From Limnoperna fortunei (Eukaryota; Mollusca; Bivalvia; Mytilida; Modiolidae): 64,000 bases of DNA. The stretch spans positions 22,090,083 to 22,154,082 of the forward strand of contig OX104123.1 of assembly GCA_944474755.1 (NCBI GenBank), read 5' to 3'. Positions 15,482 through 31,196 of this stretch are shown here, in pieces. Position 1 is the stretch's first letter. Every line of letters starts with the position of its first letter. A model generated the notes under the pieces. The model had not been told where the DNA came from, made no database searches, and saw only the letters and a list, made by a program, of their open reading frames with translations. Made by a program: the position numbers and the translations under genes.

Positions 15482-17664
15482 TCCATTTACTATAAGAACT
15501 GTACTTCTAAGTATAGAAATACAGTTCTTGCTTTAGAACTGGACTATTAAGTATAGAAAAATTACACTTACTATAGAACTGTACTACTCAGTATAGAAAT
15601 ATAACACTTAATATAGAACTGTACTACTAAGTATAGAAATACAGCACTTACTATAGAACTGTACGACTCAGTATAGAAATAGAGCACTTACTATAGAACT
15701 GGACTACTAAGTATAGAAATATAACACTTACTATAGAACTGTACGACTCAGTATAGCAATATAACCATTACTATAGAACTGTACTACTAAGTTTAGAAAT
15801 ATAGCACTTACTATAGAACTGTACTACTCAGTATAGAAATATAGCACTTACTATAGAACTGTACTACTAAGTATAGAATTAAAGCACTTACTATAGAACT
15901 GTACTACTAAGTATAGAAATATAACACTTACTATAGAACTGTACTACTAAGTATAGAAATATAGCACTTACTATAGAACTGTACTACTAAGTACAGAAAT
16001 ATAGCACTTACTATAGAACTGTACTACTAAGTATAGAAATATAGCACTTACTATAGAACTGTACTACTAAGTATTGAAATATAACACTATAGAACTGTAC
16101 TACTAAGTATAGAAATATAGCACTTACTATTGAACTGTACTACTAAGTATAGAAATATAGCACTTACTATAGAACTGTACTACTAAGTATAGAAATATAG
16201 CCCTTACTGTAGAACTGTACTACTAAGTATAGAAATATAGCACTTACTATAGAACTGTACTACTAAGTATAGAAATATAGCACTTACTATAGAACTGTAC
16301 TACTTAGTATAGAAATACAGCACTTACTATAGAACTGTACTACTAAGTATAGAAATACAGCACTTACTGTAGAACAGTACTACTAAGTATAGAAATATAG
16401 CACTTACTATAGAACTGTACTACTCAGTATAGAAATATAGCACTTACTATAGAACTGTACTACTAAGTATAGAAATACAGCACTTACTGTAGAAGTGTAC
16501 TACTAAGTATAGAAATACAGGACTTACTATAGAACTGTACTACTAAGTATAGAAAGATACCACTTACTATAGAACTGTACTACTAAGTATAGAAATATAC
16601 CACTTACTATAGAACTTAACTTCTACCACTTACTATAGAACTGTACTTCTAAGTATAGAAATACAGCACTTACTATAGAACTGTACTACTAAGTATAGAA
16701 ATATGGCACTTATTATAGAACTGTACTACTCAGTATAGAAATATAGCACTTACTATAGAACTGTACTACTCAGTATAGAAATATAGCACTTACTACAGAA
16801 CTGTACTTCTAAGTATAGAAAGATTCCATTTATTATAAGAACTGTACTTCTAAGTGTAGAAATACAGCACTTACTATAGAACTGGACTACTAAGTATAGA
16901 AATATAACACTTAGTATAGAACTGTACTACTCAGTTTTAAATATAACACTTACTATAGAACTGTACTACTAAGTATAGAAATACAGCACTTACTATAGAA
17001 CTGTACTACTCAGTATAGAAATATAGCACTTACTATAGAACTGTAGTACTAAGTATAGAAATATAGCACTTACTATAGAACTGTACTACTAAGTATAGAA
17101 ATATAGCACTTACTATAGAACTGTACTACTAAGTATAGACATATAGCACTTACTATAGAACTGTACTACTAAGTATAGAAATATAGCACTTACTATAGAA
17201 CTGTACTACTAAGTATAGACATATAGCACTTGCTATAGAACTGTACTACTAAGTATAGAAATATAGCACTTACTATAGAACTGTACTACTTAGTATAGAA
17301 ATACAGCACTTACTATAGAACTGTACTACTAAGTATAGAAATACAGCACTTACTGTAGAACAGTACTACTAAGTATAGAAATATAGCACTTACTATAGAA
17401 CTGTACTACTAAGTACAGAAATATAGCACTTACTATAGAACTGTACTACTAAGTACAGAAATATAGCACTTACTATAGAACTGTACTACTAAGTACAGAA
17501 ATATAGCACTTACTATAGAACTGTAGTACTAAGTATAGAAATATAGCACTTACTATAGAACTGTACTACTAAGTATAGAAATATAGCACCTACAACAGAA
17601 CTGTGCTACTAAGTATAGAAATATAGCACTTACTATAGAACTGTACTTCTAAGTACAGAAAGAT
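15482..17664. repeat. Higher-order block C, copy 2 (2,183 bp)
   Basis: Same length and landmark order as C copy 1: GTATTGAAATATAACACTAT at 16,072, the AACTTCTACCAC junction at 16,617 and TTCCATTTATT at 16,825. All are offset by 4,156 bp from copy 1. Confidence 0.9.
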
Positions 17665-19757
17665 TCCATTTACTATAAGAACTGTACTTCTAAGTATAGA
17701 AATACAGTTCTTGCTTTAGAACTGGACTATTAAGTATAGAAAAATTACACTTACTATAGAACTGTACTACTCAGAATAGAAATATAACACTTAATATAGA
17801 ACTGTACTACTAAGTATAGAAATACAGCACTTACTATAGAACTGTACTACTCAGTATAGAAATAGAGCACTTACTATAGAACTGGACTACTAAGTATAGA
17901 AATATAACACTTACTATAGAACTGTACGACTCAGTATAGCAATATAACCATTACTATAGAACTGTACTACTAAGTTTAGAAATATAGCACTTACTATAGA
18001 ACTGTACTACTAAGTACAGAAATATAGCACTTACTATAGAACTGTACTACTAAGTACAGAAATATAGCACTTACTATAGAACTGTAGTACTAAGTATAGA
18101 AATATAGCACTTACTATAGAACTGTACTACTAAGTATAGAAATATAGCACTTACTATAGAACTGTACTACTAAGTATAGACATATAGCACTTGCTATAGA
18201 ACTGTACTACTAAGTATAGAAATATAGCACTTACTATAGAACTGTACTACTTAGTATAGAAATACAGCACTTACTATAGAACTGTACTACTAAGTATAGA
18301 AATACAGCACTTACTGTAGAACAGTACTACTAAGTATAGAAATATAGCACTTACTATAGAACTGTACTACTTAGTATAGAAATACAGCACTTACTATAGA
18401 ACTGTACTACTAAGTATAGAAATACAGCACTTACTGTAGAACAGTACTACTAAGTATAGAAATACAGCACTTACTATAGAACTGTACTACTCAGTATAGA
18501 AATATAGCACTTACTATAGAACTGTACTACTTAGTATAGAAATATAGCACATACTATAGAACTGTACTACTAAGTATAGAAATATAGCACTTACTATAGA
18601 ACTGTACTTCTAAGTATAGCAATATAGCACTTACTATAGAACTGTACTACTAAGTATAGAAATATACCACTTACTATAGAACTGTACTACTATGTATAGA
18701 AATGTAGCACTTACTATAGAACTGTACTTCTAAGTATAGAAATATAGCACTTACTATAGAACTGTACTACTAAGTATAGAAATATAACACTTACCATAGA
18801 ACTGTACTACTAAGTATAGAAATTTAGCACTTACTATAGAACTGTACTACTATGTATAGAAATATAGCATTTACTATAGAACTGTACTACTAAGTATAGA
18901 AATATAGCACTTACTATAGAACTGTACTACTAAGTATAGAAATTTAACACTTACTATAGAACTATACTACTCAGTATAGAAATATAGCACTTACTATAGA
19001 ACTGTACTACTAAGTATAGAAATATAGCACTTACTATAAAACTGTACTACTAAGTATAGAAATATAGCACTTACTATAAAACTGTACTACTAAGTATAGA
19101 AATATAGCACTTACTATAGAACTGTACTACTAAGTATAGAAATAAAGCACTTACTATAGAACTGTACTACTCAGTATATAAGTATAGCACTTACTGTAGA
19201 ACTGTACTACTCAGTATAGAAATATAGCACTTACTATAGAACTGTACTTCTAATTATAGAAAGATACCACTTACTATAGAACTATAGAACTGCACTTCTA
19301 AGTATAGAAATATAGCACTTACTATAGAACTGTACTACTAAGTATAGAAATATAGCACTTACTATTAAACTGTACTACTAAGTATAGAAATACAGCACTT
19401 ACTATAGAAATGTACTACTTAGTATGGAAATATAACACTTACTATAGAACTGTACTACTAAGTATAGATATATAACACTTACTATAAAACTGCACTACTA
19501 AGTATAGAAATATAGCACTTAATATAGAACTCTACTACTCAGTATAGAAATATATAACACTTACTATAGAACTGTACTACTAAGTATAGAAATATATAAC
19601 ACTTACTATAGAACTGTACTACGCAGTATAGAAATATAGCACTTACTATAGAACAGTACTACTAAGTATAGAAATATAGCACCTACTACAGAACTGTACT
19701 ACTAAGTATAGAAATATAGCACTTACTATAGAACTGTACTTCTAAGTACAGAAAGAT
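17665..19757. repeat. Higher-order block A, copy 2 (2,093 bp)
   Basis: Identical in length to copy 1 at 6,504. The segment A-B from 6,504 reappears here with an offset of 11,161 bp, so at least about 4.8 kb was copied as one piece. It contains the three monomers that A* lacks (about 19,030-19,150). Confidence 0.9.
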
Positions 19758-22490
19758 TCCATTTACTATAAGAACTGTACTTCTAAGTATAGAAATACAG
19801 TTCTTGCTTTAGAACTGGACTATTAAGTATAGAAAAATTACACTTACTATAGAACTGTACTACTCAGTATAGAAATATAACACTTAATATAGAACTGTAC
19901 TACTAAGTATAGAAATACAGCACTTACTATAGAACTGTACTACTCAGTATAGAAATAGAGCACTTACTATAGAACTGGACTACTAAGTATAGAAATATAA
20001 CACTTACTATAGAACTGTACGACTCAGTATAGCAATATAACCATTACTATAGAACTGTACTACTAAGTTTAGAAATATAGCACTTACTATAGAACTGTAC
20101 TACTCAGTATAGAAATATAGCACTTACTATAGAACTGTACTACTAAGTATAGAATTAAAGCACTTACTATAGAACTGTACTACTAAGTATAAAAATATAA
20201 CACTTACTATAGAACTGTACTACTAAGTATAGAAATATAGCACTTACTATAGAACTGTACTACTAAGTACAGAAATATAGCACTTACTATAGAACTGTAG
20301 TACTAAGTATAGAAATATAGCACTTACTATAGAACTGTACTACTAAGTATAGAAATATAACACTATAGAACTGTACTACTAAGAACAGAAATATAGCACT
20401 TACTATAGAACTGTACTACTAAGTATAGAAATATATAACACTTACTATAGAACTGTACTACGCAGTATAGAAATATAGCACTTACTATAGAACAGTACTA
20501 CTAAGTATAGAAATATAGCACTTACTATAGAACTGTACTACTAAGTATAGAAATATAGCACTTACTATAGAACTGCACTACTAAGTATAGAAATACAGCA
20601 CTTACTGTAAAACTGTACTACTAAGTATAGAAATATAGCACTTACTATAGAACTGTACTACTCAGTATAGAAATATAGCACTTACTATAGAACTGTACTA
20701 CTAAGTATAGAAATACAGTACTTACTGTAGAAGTGTACTAATAAGTATAGAAATACAGCACTTACTATAGAACTGTACTACTAAGTATAGAAAGATACCA
20801 CTTACTATAGAAATGTACTACTTAGTATAGAAATATAGCACTTACTATAGAACTGTACTACTAAGTATAGAAATATAGCACTTACTATAAAACTGTACTA
20901 CTAAGTATAGAAATACAGCACTTACTATAGAAATGTACAACTAAGTATAGAAATATAACACTTACTATAGAACTGTACTACTAAGTATAGAAATATAACA
21001 CTTACTATAAAACTGTACTACTAAGTATAGAAATATAGCACTTACTATAGAACTGTACTACTCAGTATAGAAATATTGCACTTACTATAGAACTATACTA
21101 CTAAGTATGGAAATTTAACACTTACTATAGAACTGTACTACTATGTATAGAAAGATACTACTTACTATAGAACTGCACTTGTAAGCATAGAAATATAGCA
21201 CTTAGTGTAGAACTGTACTACTAAGTATAGAAATATAGTACTTCCTGTAAAAATGTACTACTAAGTATAGAAATACAGCACTTACTTTAGAACTGTACTA
21301 CTATGTATAGAAATATAGCACTTACTATAGAACTGTACTACTAAGTATAGAAATATAGCACTTACAATAGAACTGTGTTACTAAGTATAGAAATTTAACA
21401 CTTACTATAGAACTGTACTACTATGTATAGAAATGTAGCACTTACTATAGAACTGTACTTCTAAGTATAGAAATATAGCACTTACTATAGAACTGTACTA
21501 CTAAGTATAGAAATATAACACTTACCATAGAACTGTACTACTAAGTATAGAAATTTAGCACTTACTATAGAACTGTACTACTATGTATAGAAATATAGCA
21601 CTTACTATAGAACTGTAGTACTAAGTATAGAAATATAGCACTTACTATAGAACTGTACTACTAAGTATAGAAATTTAACACTTACTATAGAACTGTACTA
21701 CTCAGTATAGAAATATAGCACTTACTATAGAACTGTACTACTAAGTATAGAAATATAGCACTTACTATAGAACTGTACTACTAAGTATAGAAATATAGCA
21801 CTTACTATAGAACTGTACTACTAAGTATAGAAATATAGCACTTACTATAGAACTGTACTACTAAGTATAGAAATATAGCACTTACTATAGAACTGTACTA
21901 CTCAGTATATAAGTATAGCACTTACTGTAGAACTGTACTACTCAGTATAGAAATATAGCACTTACTATAGAACTGTACTTCTAAGTATAGAAAGGTACCA
22001 CTTACTATAGAACTATAGAACTGCACTTCTAAGTATAGAAATATAGCACTTACTATAGAACTGTACTACTAAGTATAGAAATATAGCACTTACTATTAAA
22101 CTGTACTACTAAGTATAGAAATACAGCACTTACTATAGAAATGTACTACTTAGTATGGAAATATAACACTTACTATAGAACTGTACTACTAAGTATAGAT
22201 ATATAACACTTACTATAAAACTGCACTACTAAGTATAGAAATATAGCACTTAATATAGAACTCTACTACTCAGTATAGAAATATATAACACTTACTATAG
22301 AACTGTACTACTAAGTATAGAAATATATATAACATTTACTATAGAACTGTACTACGCAGTATAGAAATATAGCACTTACTATAGAACTGTACTACTAAGT
22401 ATAGAAATATAGCACCTACTACAGAACTGTACTACTAAGTATAGAAATATAGCACTTACTATAGAACTGTACTTCTAAGTACAGAAAGAT
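19758..22490. repeat. Higher-order block B, copy 2 (2,733 bp)
   Basis: Same landmark order as B copy 1: TTGCAC at 21,076 and the duplicated TATAGAAC at 22,013. A local rearrangement at about 20,420-20,560 brings in AAATATATAACAC and CGCAGTATAG monomers that normally sit earlier in the block. An AT insertion at about 22,325 gives AAATATATATAAC. Confidence 0.85.
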
Positions 22491-25400
22491 TCCATTTACT
22501 ATAAGAACTGTACTTCTAAGTATAGAAATACAGTTCTTGCTTTAGAACTGGACTATTAAGTATAGAAAAATTACACTTACTATAGAACTGTACTACTCAG
22601 TATAGAAATATAACACTTAATATAGAACTGTACTACTAAGTATAGAAATACAGCACTTACTATAGAACTGTACGACTCAGTATAGAAATAGAGCACTTAC
22701 TATAGAACTGGACTACTAAGTATAGAAATATAACACTTACTATAGAACTGTACGACTCAGTATAGCAATATAACCATTACTATAGAACTGTACTACTAAG
22801 TTTAGAAATATAGCACTTACTATAGAACTGTACTACTCAGTATAGAAATATAGCACTTACTATAGAACTGTACTACTAAGTATAGAATTAAAGCACTTAC
22901 TATAGAACTGTACTACTAAGTATAGAAATATAACACTTACTATAGAACTGTACTACTAAGTATAGAAATAAAGCACTTACTATAGAACTGTACTACTAAG
23001 TACAGAAATATAGCACTTACTATAGAACTGTACTACTAAGTATAGAAATATAGCACTTACTATAGAACTGTACTACTAAGTATTGAAATATAACACTATA
23101 GAACTGTACTACTAAGTATAGAAATATAGCACTTACTATTGAACTGTACTACTAAGTATAGAAATATAGCACTTACTATAGAACTGTACTACTAAGTATA
23201 GAAATATAGCCCTTACTGTAGAACTGTACTACTAAGTATAGAAATATAGCACTTACTATTGAACTGTACTACTAAGTATAGAAATATAGCACTTACTATA
23301 GAACTGTACTACTTAGTATAGAAATACAGCACTTACTATAGAACTGTACTACTAAGTATAGAAATACAGCACTTACTGTAGAACAGTACTACTAAGTATA
23401 GAAATATAGCACTTACTATAGAACTGTACTACTCAGTATAGAAATATAGCACTTACTATAGAACTGTACTACTAAGTATAGAAATACAGCACTTACTGTA
23501 GAAGTGTACTACTAAGTATAGAAATACAGGACTTACTATAGAACTGTACTACTAAGTATAGAAAGATACCACTTACTATAGAACTGTACTACTAAGTATA
23601 GAAATATACCACTTACTATAGAACTTAACTTCTACCACTTACTATAGAACTGTACTTCTAAGTATAGAAATACAGCACTTACTATAGAACTGTACTACTA
23701 AGTATAGAAATATGGCACTTATTATAGAACTGTACTACTCAGTATAGAAATATAGCACTTACTATAGAACTGTACTACTCAGTATAGAAATATAGCACTT
23801 ACTACAGAACTGTACTTCTAAGTATAGAAAGATTCCATTTATTATAAGAACTGTACTTCTAAGTGTAGAAATACAGCACTTACTATAGAACTGGACTACT
23901 AAGTATAGAAATATAACACTTAGTATAGAACTGTACTACTCAGTTTTAAATATAACACTTACTATAGAACTGTACTACTAAGTATAGAAATACAGCACTT
24001 ACTATAGAACTGTACTACTCAGTATAGAAATATAGCACTTACTATAGAACTGGACCACTAAGTATAGAAATATAACACTTACTATAGAACTGTACGACTC
24101 AGTATAGCAATATAACCATTACTATAGAACTGTACTACTAAGAATAGAAATATAGCACTTACTATAGAACTGTACTACTAAGTATAGAAATATAGCACTT
24201 ACTATAGAACTGTACTACTAAGTATAGAAATATAGCACTTACTATAGAACTGTACTACTAAGTATAGAAATATAGCACTTACTATAGAACTGTACTACTC
24301 AGTATAGAAATATAGCACGTACTATAGAACTGTACTACTAAGTATAGAAATATAGCACTTACTATAGAACTGTACTACTAAGCATAGAAATATAGCATTT
24401 ACTATAGAACTGTACTACTAAGAACAGAAATATAGCACTTACTATAGAACTGTACTACTAAGTATAGAAATATAGCACTTACTGTAACTGTACTACTAAG
24501 TATAGAAATATACCACTTACTATAGAACTGTACTACTAAGTATAGAAATATAGCACTTACTATAGAACTGTACTACTTAGTATAGAAATACAGCACTTAC
24601 TATAGAACTGCACTACTAAGTACAGAAATATAGCACTTACTGTAGAACTGTACTACTAAGTATAGAAATATACCACTTACTATAGAACTGTACTACTAAG
24701 TATAGAAATATACCACTTACTATAGAACTGTACTACTTAGTATAGAAATACAGCACTTACTATAGAACTGTACTACTAAGTACAGAAATATAGCACTTAC
24801 TGTAGAACTGTACTACTAAGTATAGAAATATACCACTTACTATAGAACTGTACTACTAAGTATAGAAATATAGCACTTACTATAGAACTGTACTACTTAG
24901 TATAGAAATACAGCACTTACTATAGAACTGCACTACTAAGTATAGAAATACAGCACTTACTGTAGAACTGTACTACTAAGTATAGAAATAAAGCACTTAC
25001 TATAGAACTGTACTACTCAGTATAGAAATATAGCACTTACTATAGAACTGTACTACTAAGTATAGAAATACAGTACTTACTGTAGAAGTGTACTAATAAG
25101 TATAGAAATATAGCACTTACTATAGAACTGTACTACTAAGTATAGAAAGATACCACTTACTATAGAAATGTACTACTTAGTATAGAAATATAGCACTTAC
25201 TATAGAACTGTACTACTAAGTATAGAAATATAGCACTTACTATAAAACTGTACTACTAAGTATAGAAATACAGCACTTACTATAGAAATGTACAACTAAG
25301 TATAGAAATATAACACTCACTATAGAACTGTACTACTAAGTATAGAAATATAACACTTACTATAAAACTGTACTACTAAGTATAGAAATATAGCACTTAC

Positions 25401-26843
25401 TATAGAACTGTACTACTCAGTATAGAAATATTGCACTTACTATAGAACTATACTACTAAGTATGGAAATTTAACACTTACTATAGAACTGTACTACTATG
25501 TATAGAAAGATACTACTTACTATAGAACTGCACTTGTAAGCATAGAAATATAGCACTTAGTGTAGAACTGTACTACTAAGTATAGAAATATAGCACTTCC
25601 TGTAAAAATGTACTACTAAGTATAGAAATACAGCACTTACTTTAGAACTGTACTACTATGTATAGAAATATAGCACTTACTATAGAACTGTACTACTAAG
25701 TATAGAAATATAGCACTTACTATAGAACTGTACTACTAAGTATAGAAATTTAACACTTACTATAGAACTGTACTACTATGTATAGAAATGTAGCACTTAC
25801 TATAGAACTGTACTTCTAAGTATAGAAATATAGCACTTACTTTAGAACTGTACTACTAAGTATAGAAATATAACACTTACCATAGAACTGTACTACTAAG
25901 TATAGAAATTTAGCACTTACTATAGAACTGTACTACTATGTATAGAAATATAGCACTTACTATAGAACTGTAGTACTAAGTATAGAAATATAGCACTTAC
26001 TATTGAACTGTACTACTAAGTATAGAAATTTAACACTTACTATAGAACTGTACTACTCAGTATAGAAATATAGCACTTACTATAGAACTGTACTACTAAG
26101 TATAGAAATATAGCACTTACTATAGAACTGTACTACTAAGTATAGAAATATAGCACTTACTATAGAACTGTACTACTAAGTATAGAAATATAGCACTTAC
26201 TATAGAACTGTACTACTAAGTATAGAAATATAGCACTTACTATAGAACTGTACTACTCAGTATATAAGTATAGCACTTACTGTAGAACTGTACTACTCAG
26301 TATAGAAATATATCACTTACTATAGAACTGTACTTCTAAGTATAGAAAGATACCACTTACTATAGAACTATAGAACTGCACTTCTAAGTATAGAAATATA
26401 GCACTTACTATAGAACTGTACTACTAAGTATAGAAATATAGCACTTACTATTAAACTGTACTACTAAGTATAGAAAGACAGCACCTACTATAGAAATGTA
26501 CTACTTAGTATTGAAATATAACACTTACTATAGAACTGTACTACTAAGTATAGATATATAACACTTACTATAAAACTGCACTACTAAGTATAGAAATATA
26601 GCACTTAATATAGAACTCTACTACTCAGTATAGAAATATATAACACTTACTATAGAACTGTACTACTAAGTATAGAAATATATAACACTTACTATAGAAC
26701 TGTACTACGCAGTATAGAAATATAGCACTTACTATAGAACTGTACTACTAAGTATAGAAATATAGCACCTACTACAGAACTGTACTACTAAGTATAGAAA
26801 TATAGCACTTACTATAGAACTGTACTTCTAAGTACAGAAAGAT
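22491..26843. repeat. Higher-order block D1 (4,353 bp)
   Basis: A composite unit. The first ~1,560 bp follow block C (junction at 1,135 and TTCCATTTATT at 1,343 from the start in both). A middle part at about 24,050-24,930 follows the left-end monomers (GACCACTAAG, GCACGTAC, AAGAACAGAAAT). The last ~1,900 bp follow block B (TTGCAC to block end is 1,413 bp in both). It also has a 3-bp deletion, ACTGTAACTG, at about 24,481. Confidence 0.92.
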
Positions 26844-29800
26844 TCCATTTGCTATAAGAACTGTACTTCTAAGTATAGAAATACAGTTCTTGCTTTAGAA
26901 CTGGACTATTAAGTATAGAAAAATTACACTTACTATAGAACTGTACTACTCAGTATAGAAATATAACACTTAATATAGAACTGTACTACTAAGTATAGAA
27001 ATACAGCACTTACTATAGAACTGTACTACTCAGTATAGAAATAGAGCACTTACTATAGAACTGGACTACTAAGTATAGAAATATAACACTTACTATAGAA
27101 CTGTACGACTCAGTATAGCAATATAACCATTACTATAGAACTGTACTACTAAGTTTAGAAATATAGCACTTACTATAGAACTGTACTAATCAGTATAGAA
27201 ATATAGCACTTACTATAGAACTGTACTACTAAGTATAGAATTAAAGCACTTACTATAGAACTGTACTACTAAGTATAGAAATATAACACTTACTATAGAA
27301 CTGTACTACTAAGTATCGAAATATAGCACTTACTATAGAACTGTACTACTAAGTACAGAAATATAGCACTTACTATAGAACTGTACTACTAAGTATAGAA
27401 ATATAGCACTTACTATAGAACTGTACTACTAAGTATTGGAATATAACACTATAGAACTGTACTACTAAGTATAGAAATATAGCACTTACTATTGAACTGT
27501 ACTACTAAGTATAGAAAAATAGCACTTACTATAGAACTGTACTACTAAGTATAGAAATATAGCCCTTACTGTAGAACTGTACTACTAAGTATAGAAATAT
27601 AGCACTTACTATTGAACTGTACTACTAAGTATAGAAATATAGCACTTACTATAGAACTGTACTACTTAGTATAGAAATACAGCACTTACTATAGAACTGT
27701 ACTACTAAGTATAGAAATACAGCACTTACTGTAGAACAGTACTACTAAGTATAGAAATATAGCACTTACTATAGAACTGTACTACTCAGTATAGAAATAT
27801 AGCACTTACTATAGAACTGTACTACTAAGTATAGAAATACAGCACTTACTGTAGAAGTGTACTACTAAGTATAGAAATACAGGACTTACTATAGAACTGT
27901 ACTACTAAGTATAGAAAGATACCACTTACTATAGAACTGTACTACTAAGTATAGAAATATACCACTTACTATAGAACTTAACTTCTACCACTTACTATAG
28001 AACTGTACTTCTAAGTATAGAAATACAGCACTTACTATAGAACTGTACTACTAAGTATAGAAATATGGCACTTATTATAGAACTGTACTACTCAGTATAG
28101 AAATATAGCACTTACTATAGAACTGTACTACTCAGTATAGAAATATAGCACTTACTACAGAACTGTACTTCTAAGTATAGAAAGATTCCATTTATTATAA
28201 GAACTGTACTTCTAAGTGTAGAAATACAGCACTTACTATAGAACTGGACTACTAAGTATAGAAATATAACACTTAGTATAGAACTGTACTACTCAGTTTT
28301 AAATATAACACTTACTATAGAACTGTACTACTAAGTATAGAAATACAGCACTTACTATAGAACTGTACTACTCAGTATAGAAATATAGCACTTACTATAG
28401 AACTGGACCACTAAGTATAGAAATATAACACTTACTATAGAACTGTACGACTCAGTATAGCAATATAACCATTACTATAGAACTGTACTACTAAGAATAG
28501 AAATATAGCACTTACTATAGAACTGTACTACTAAGTATAGTAATATAGCACTTACTATAGAACTGTACTACTAAGTATAGAAATATAGCACTTACTATAG
28601 AACTGTACTACTAAGTATAGAAATATAGCACTTACTATAGAACTGTACTACTCAGTATAGAAATATAGCACGTACTATAGAACTGTACTACTAAGTATAG
28701 AAATATAGCACTTACTATAGAACTGTACTACTAAGCATAGAAATATAGCATTTACTATAGAACTGTACTACTAAGAACAGAAATATAGCACTTACTATAG
28801 AACTGTACTACTAAGTATAGAAATATAGCACTTACTGTAACTGTACTACTAAGTATAGAAATATACCACTTACTATAGAACTGTACTACTAAGTATAGAA
28901 ATATAGCACTTACTATAGAACTGTACTACTTAGTATAGAAATACAGCACTTACTATAGAACTGCACTACTAAGTACAGAAATATAGCACTTACTGTAGAA
29001 CTGTACTACTAAGTATAGAAATATACCACTTACTAAAGAACTGTACTACTAAGTATAGAAATATACCACTTACTATAGAACTGTACTACTTAGTATAGAA
29101 ATACAGCACTTACTATAGAACTGTACTACTAAGTACAGAAATATAGCACTTACTGTAGAACTGTACTACTAAGTATAGAAATATACCACTTACTATAGAA
29201 CTGTACTACTAAGTATAGAAATATAGCACTTACTATAGAACTGTACTACTTAGTATAGAAATACAGCACTTACTATAGAACTGCACTACTAAGTATAGAA
29301 ATACAGCACTTACTGTAGAACTGTACTACTAAGTATAGAAATAAAGCACTTACTATAGAACTGTACTACTCAGTATAGAAATATAGCACTTACTATAGAA
29401 CTGTACTACTAAGTATAGAAATACAGTACTTACTGTAGAAGTGTACTAATAAGTATAGAAATACAGCACTTACTATAGAACTGTACTACTAAGTATAGAA
29501 AGATACCACTTACTATAGAAATGTACTACTTAGTATAGAAATATAGCACTTACTATAGAACTGTACTACTAAGTATAGAAATATAGCACTTACTATAAAA
29601 CTGTACTACTAAGTATAGAAATACAGCACTTACTATAGAAATGTACAACTAAGTATAGAAATATAACACTCACTATAGAACTGTACTACTAAGTATAGAA
29701 ATATAACACTTACTATAAAACTGTACTACTAAGTATAGAAATATAGCACTTACTATAGAACTGTACTACTCAGTATAGAAATATTGCACTTACTATAGAA

Positions 29801-31196
29801 CTATACTACTAAGTATGGAAATTTAACACTTACTATAGAACTGTACTACTATGTATAGAAAGATACTACTTACTATAGAACTGCACTTGTAAGCATAGAA
29901 ATATAGCACTTAGTGTAGAACTGTACTACTAAGTATAGAAATATAGTACTTCCTGTAAAAATGTACTACTAAGTATAGAAATACAGCACTTACTTTAGAA
30001 CTGTACTACTATGTATAGAAATATAGCACTTACTATAGAACTGTACTACTAAGTATAGAAATATAGCACTTACTATAGAACTGTACTACTAAGTATAGAA
30101 ATTTAACACTTACTATAGAACTGTACTACTATGTATAGAAATGTAGCACTTACTATAGAACTGTACTTCTAAGTATAGAAATATAGCACTTACTTTAGAA
30201 CTGTACTACTAAGTATAGAAATATAACACTTACCATAGAACTGTACTACTAAGTATAGAAATTTAGCACTTACTATAGAACTGTACTACTATGTATAGAA
30301 ATATAGCACTTACTATAGAACTGTAGTACTAAGTATAGAAATATAGCACTTACTATTGAACTGTACTACTAAGTATAGAAATTTAACACTTACTATAGAA
30401 CTGTACTACTCAGTATAGAAATATAGCACTTACTATAGAACTGTACTACTAAGTATAGAAATATAGCACTTACTATAGAACTGTACTACTAAGTATAGAA
30501 ATATAGCACTTACTATAGAACTGTACTACTAAGTATAGAAATATAGCACTTACTATAGAACTGTACTACTAAGTATAGAAATATAGCACTTACTATAGAA
30601 CTGTACTACTCAGTATATAAGTATAGCACTTACTGTAGAACTGTACTACTCAGTATAGAAATATATCACTTACTATAGAACTGTACTTCTAAGTATAGAA
30701 AGATACCACTTACTATAGAACTATAGAACTGCACTTCTAAGTATAGAAATATAGCACTTACTATAGAACTGTACTACTAAGTATAGAAATATAGCACTTA
30801 CTATTAAACTGTACTACTAAGTATAGAAAGACAGCACCTACTATAGAAATGTACTACTTAGTATTGAAATATAACACTTACTATAGAACTGTACTACTAA
30901 GTATAGATATATAACACTTACTATAAAACTGCACTACTAAGTATAGAAATATAGCACTTAATATAGAACTCTACTACTCAGTATAGAAATATATAACACT
31001 TACTATAGAACTGTACTACTAAGTATAGAAATATATAACACTTACTATAGAACTGTACTACGCAGTATAGAAATATAGCACTTACTATAGAACTGTACTA
31101 CTAAGTATAGAAATATAGCACCTACTACAGAACTGTACTACTAAGTATAGAAATATAGCACTTACTATAGAACTGTACTTCTAAGTACAGAAAGAT
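26844..31196. repeat. Higher-order block D2 (4,353 bp), near-identical to D1
   Basis: Every landmark checked is exactly 4,353 bp from its partner in D1: 23,626/27,979, 23,834/28,187, the ACTGTAACTG deletion at 24,481/28,834, 25,431/29,784 and 26,368/30,721. I saw only a handful of substitutions, for example TAGTAATA near 28,530, ACTAAAGAAC near 29,035 and TAGTACTTCC near 29,945. Confidence 0.93.

Noticed and set aside
22491..31196. D1/D2 as a pure assembly artefact
   Set aside because: Several private single-base differences separate the copies and a third, diverged copy (D*) follows, so true tandem copies are more likely. This is not excluded without reads.
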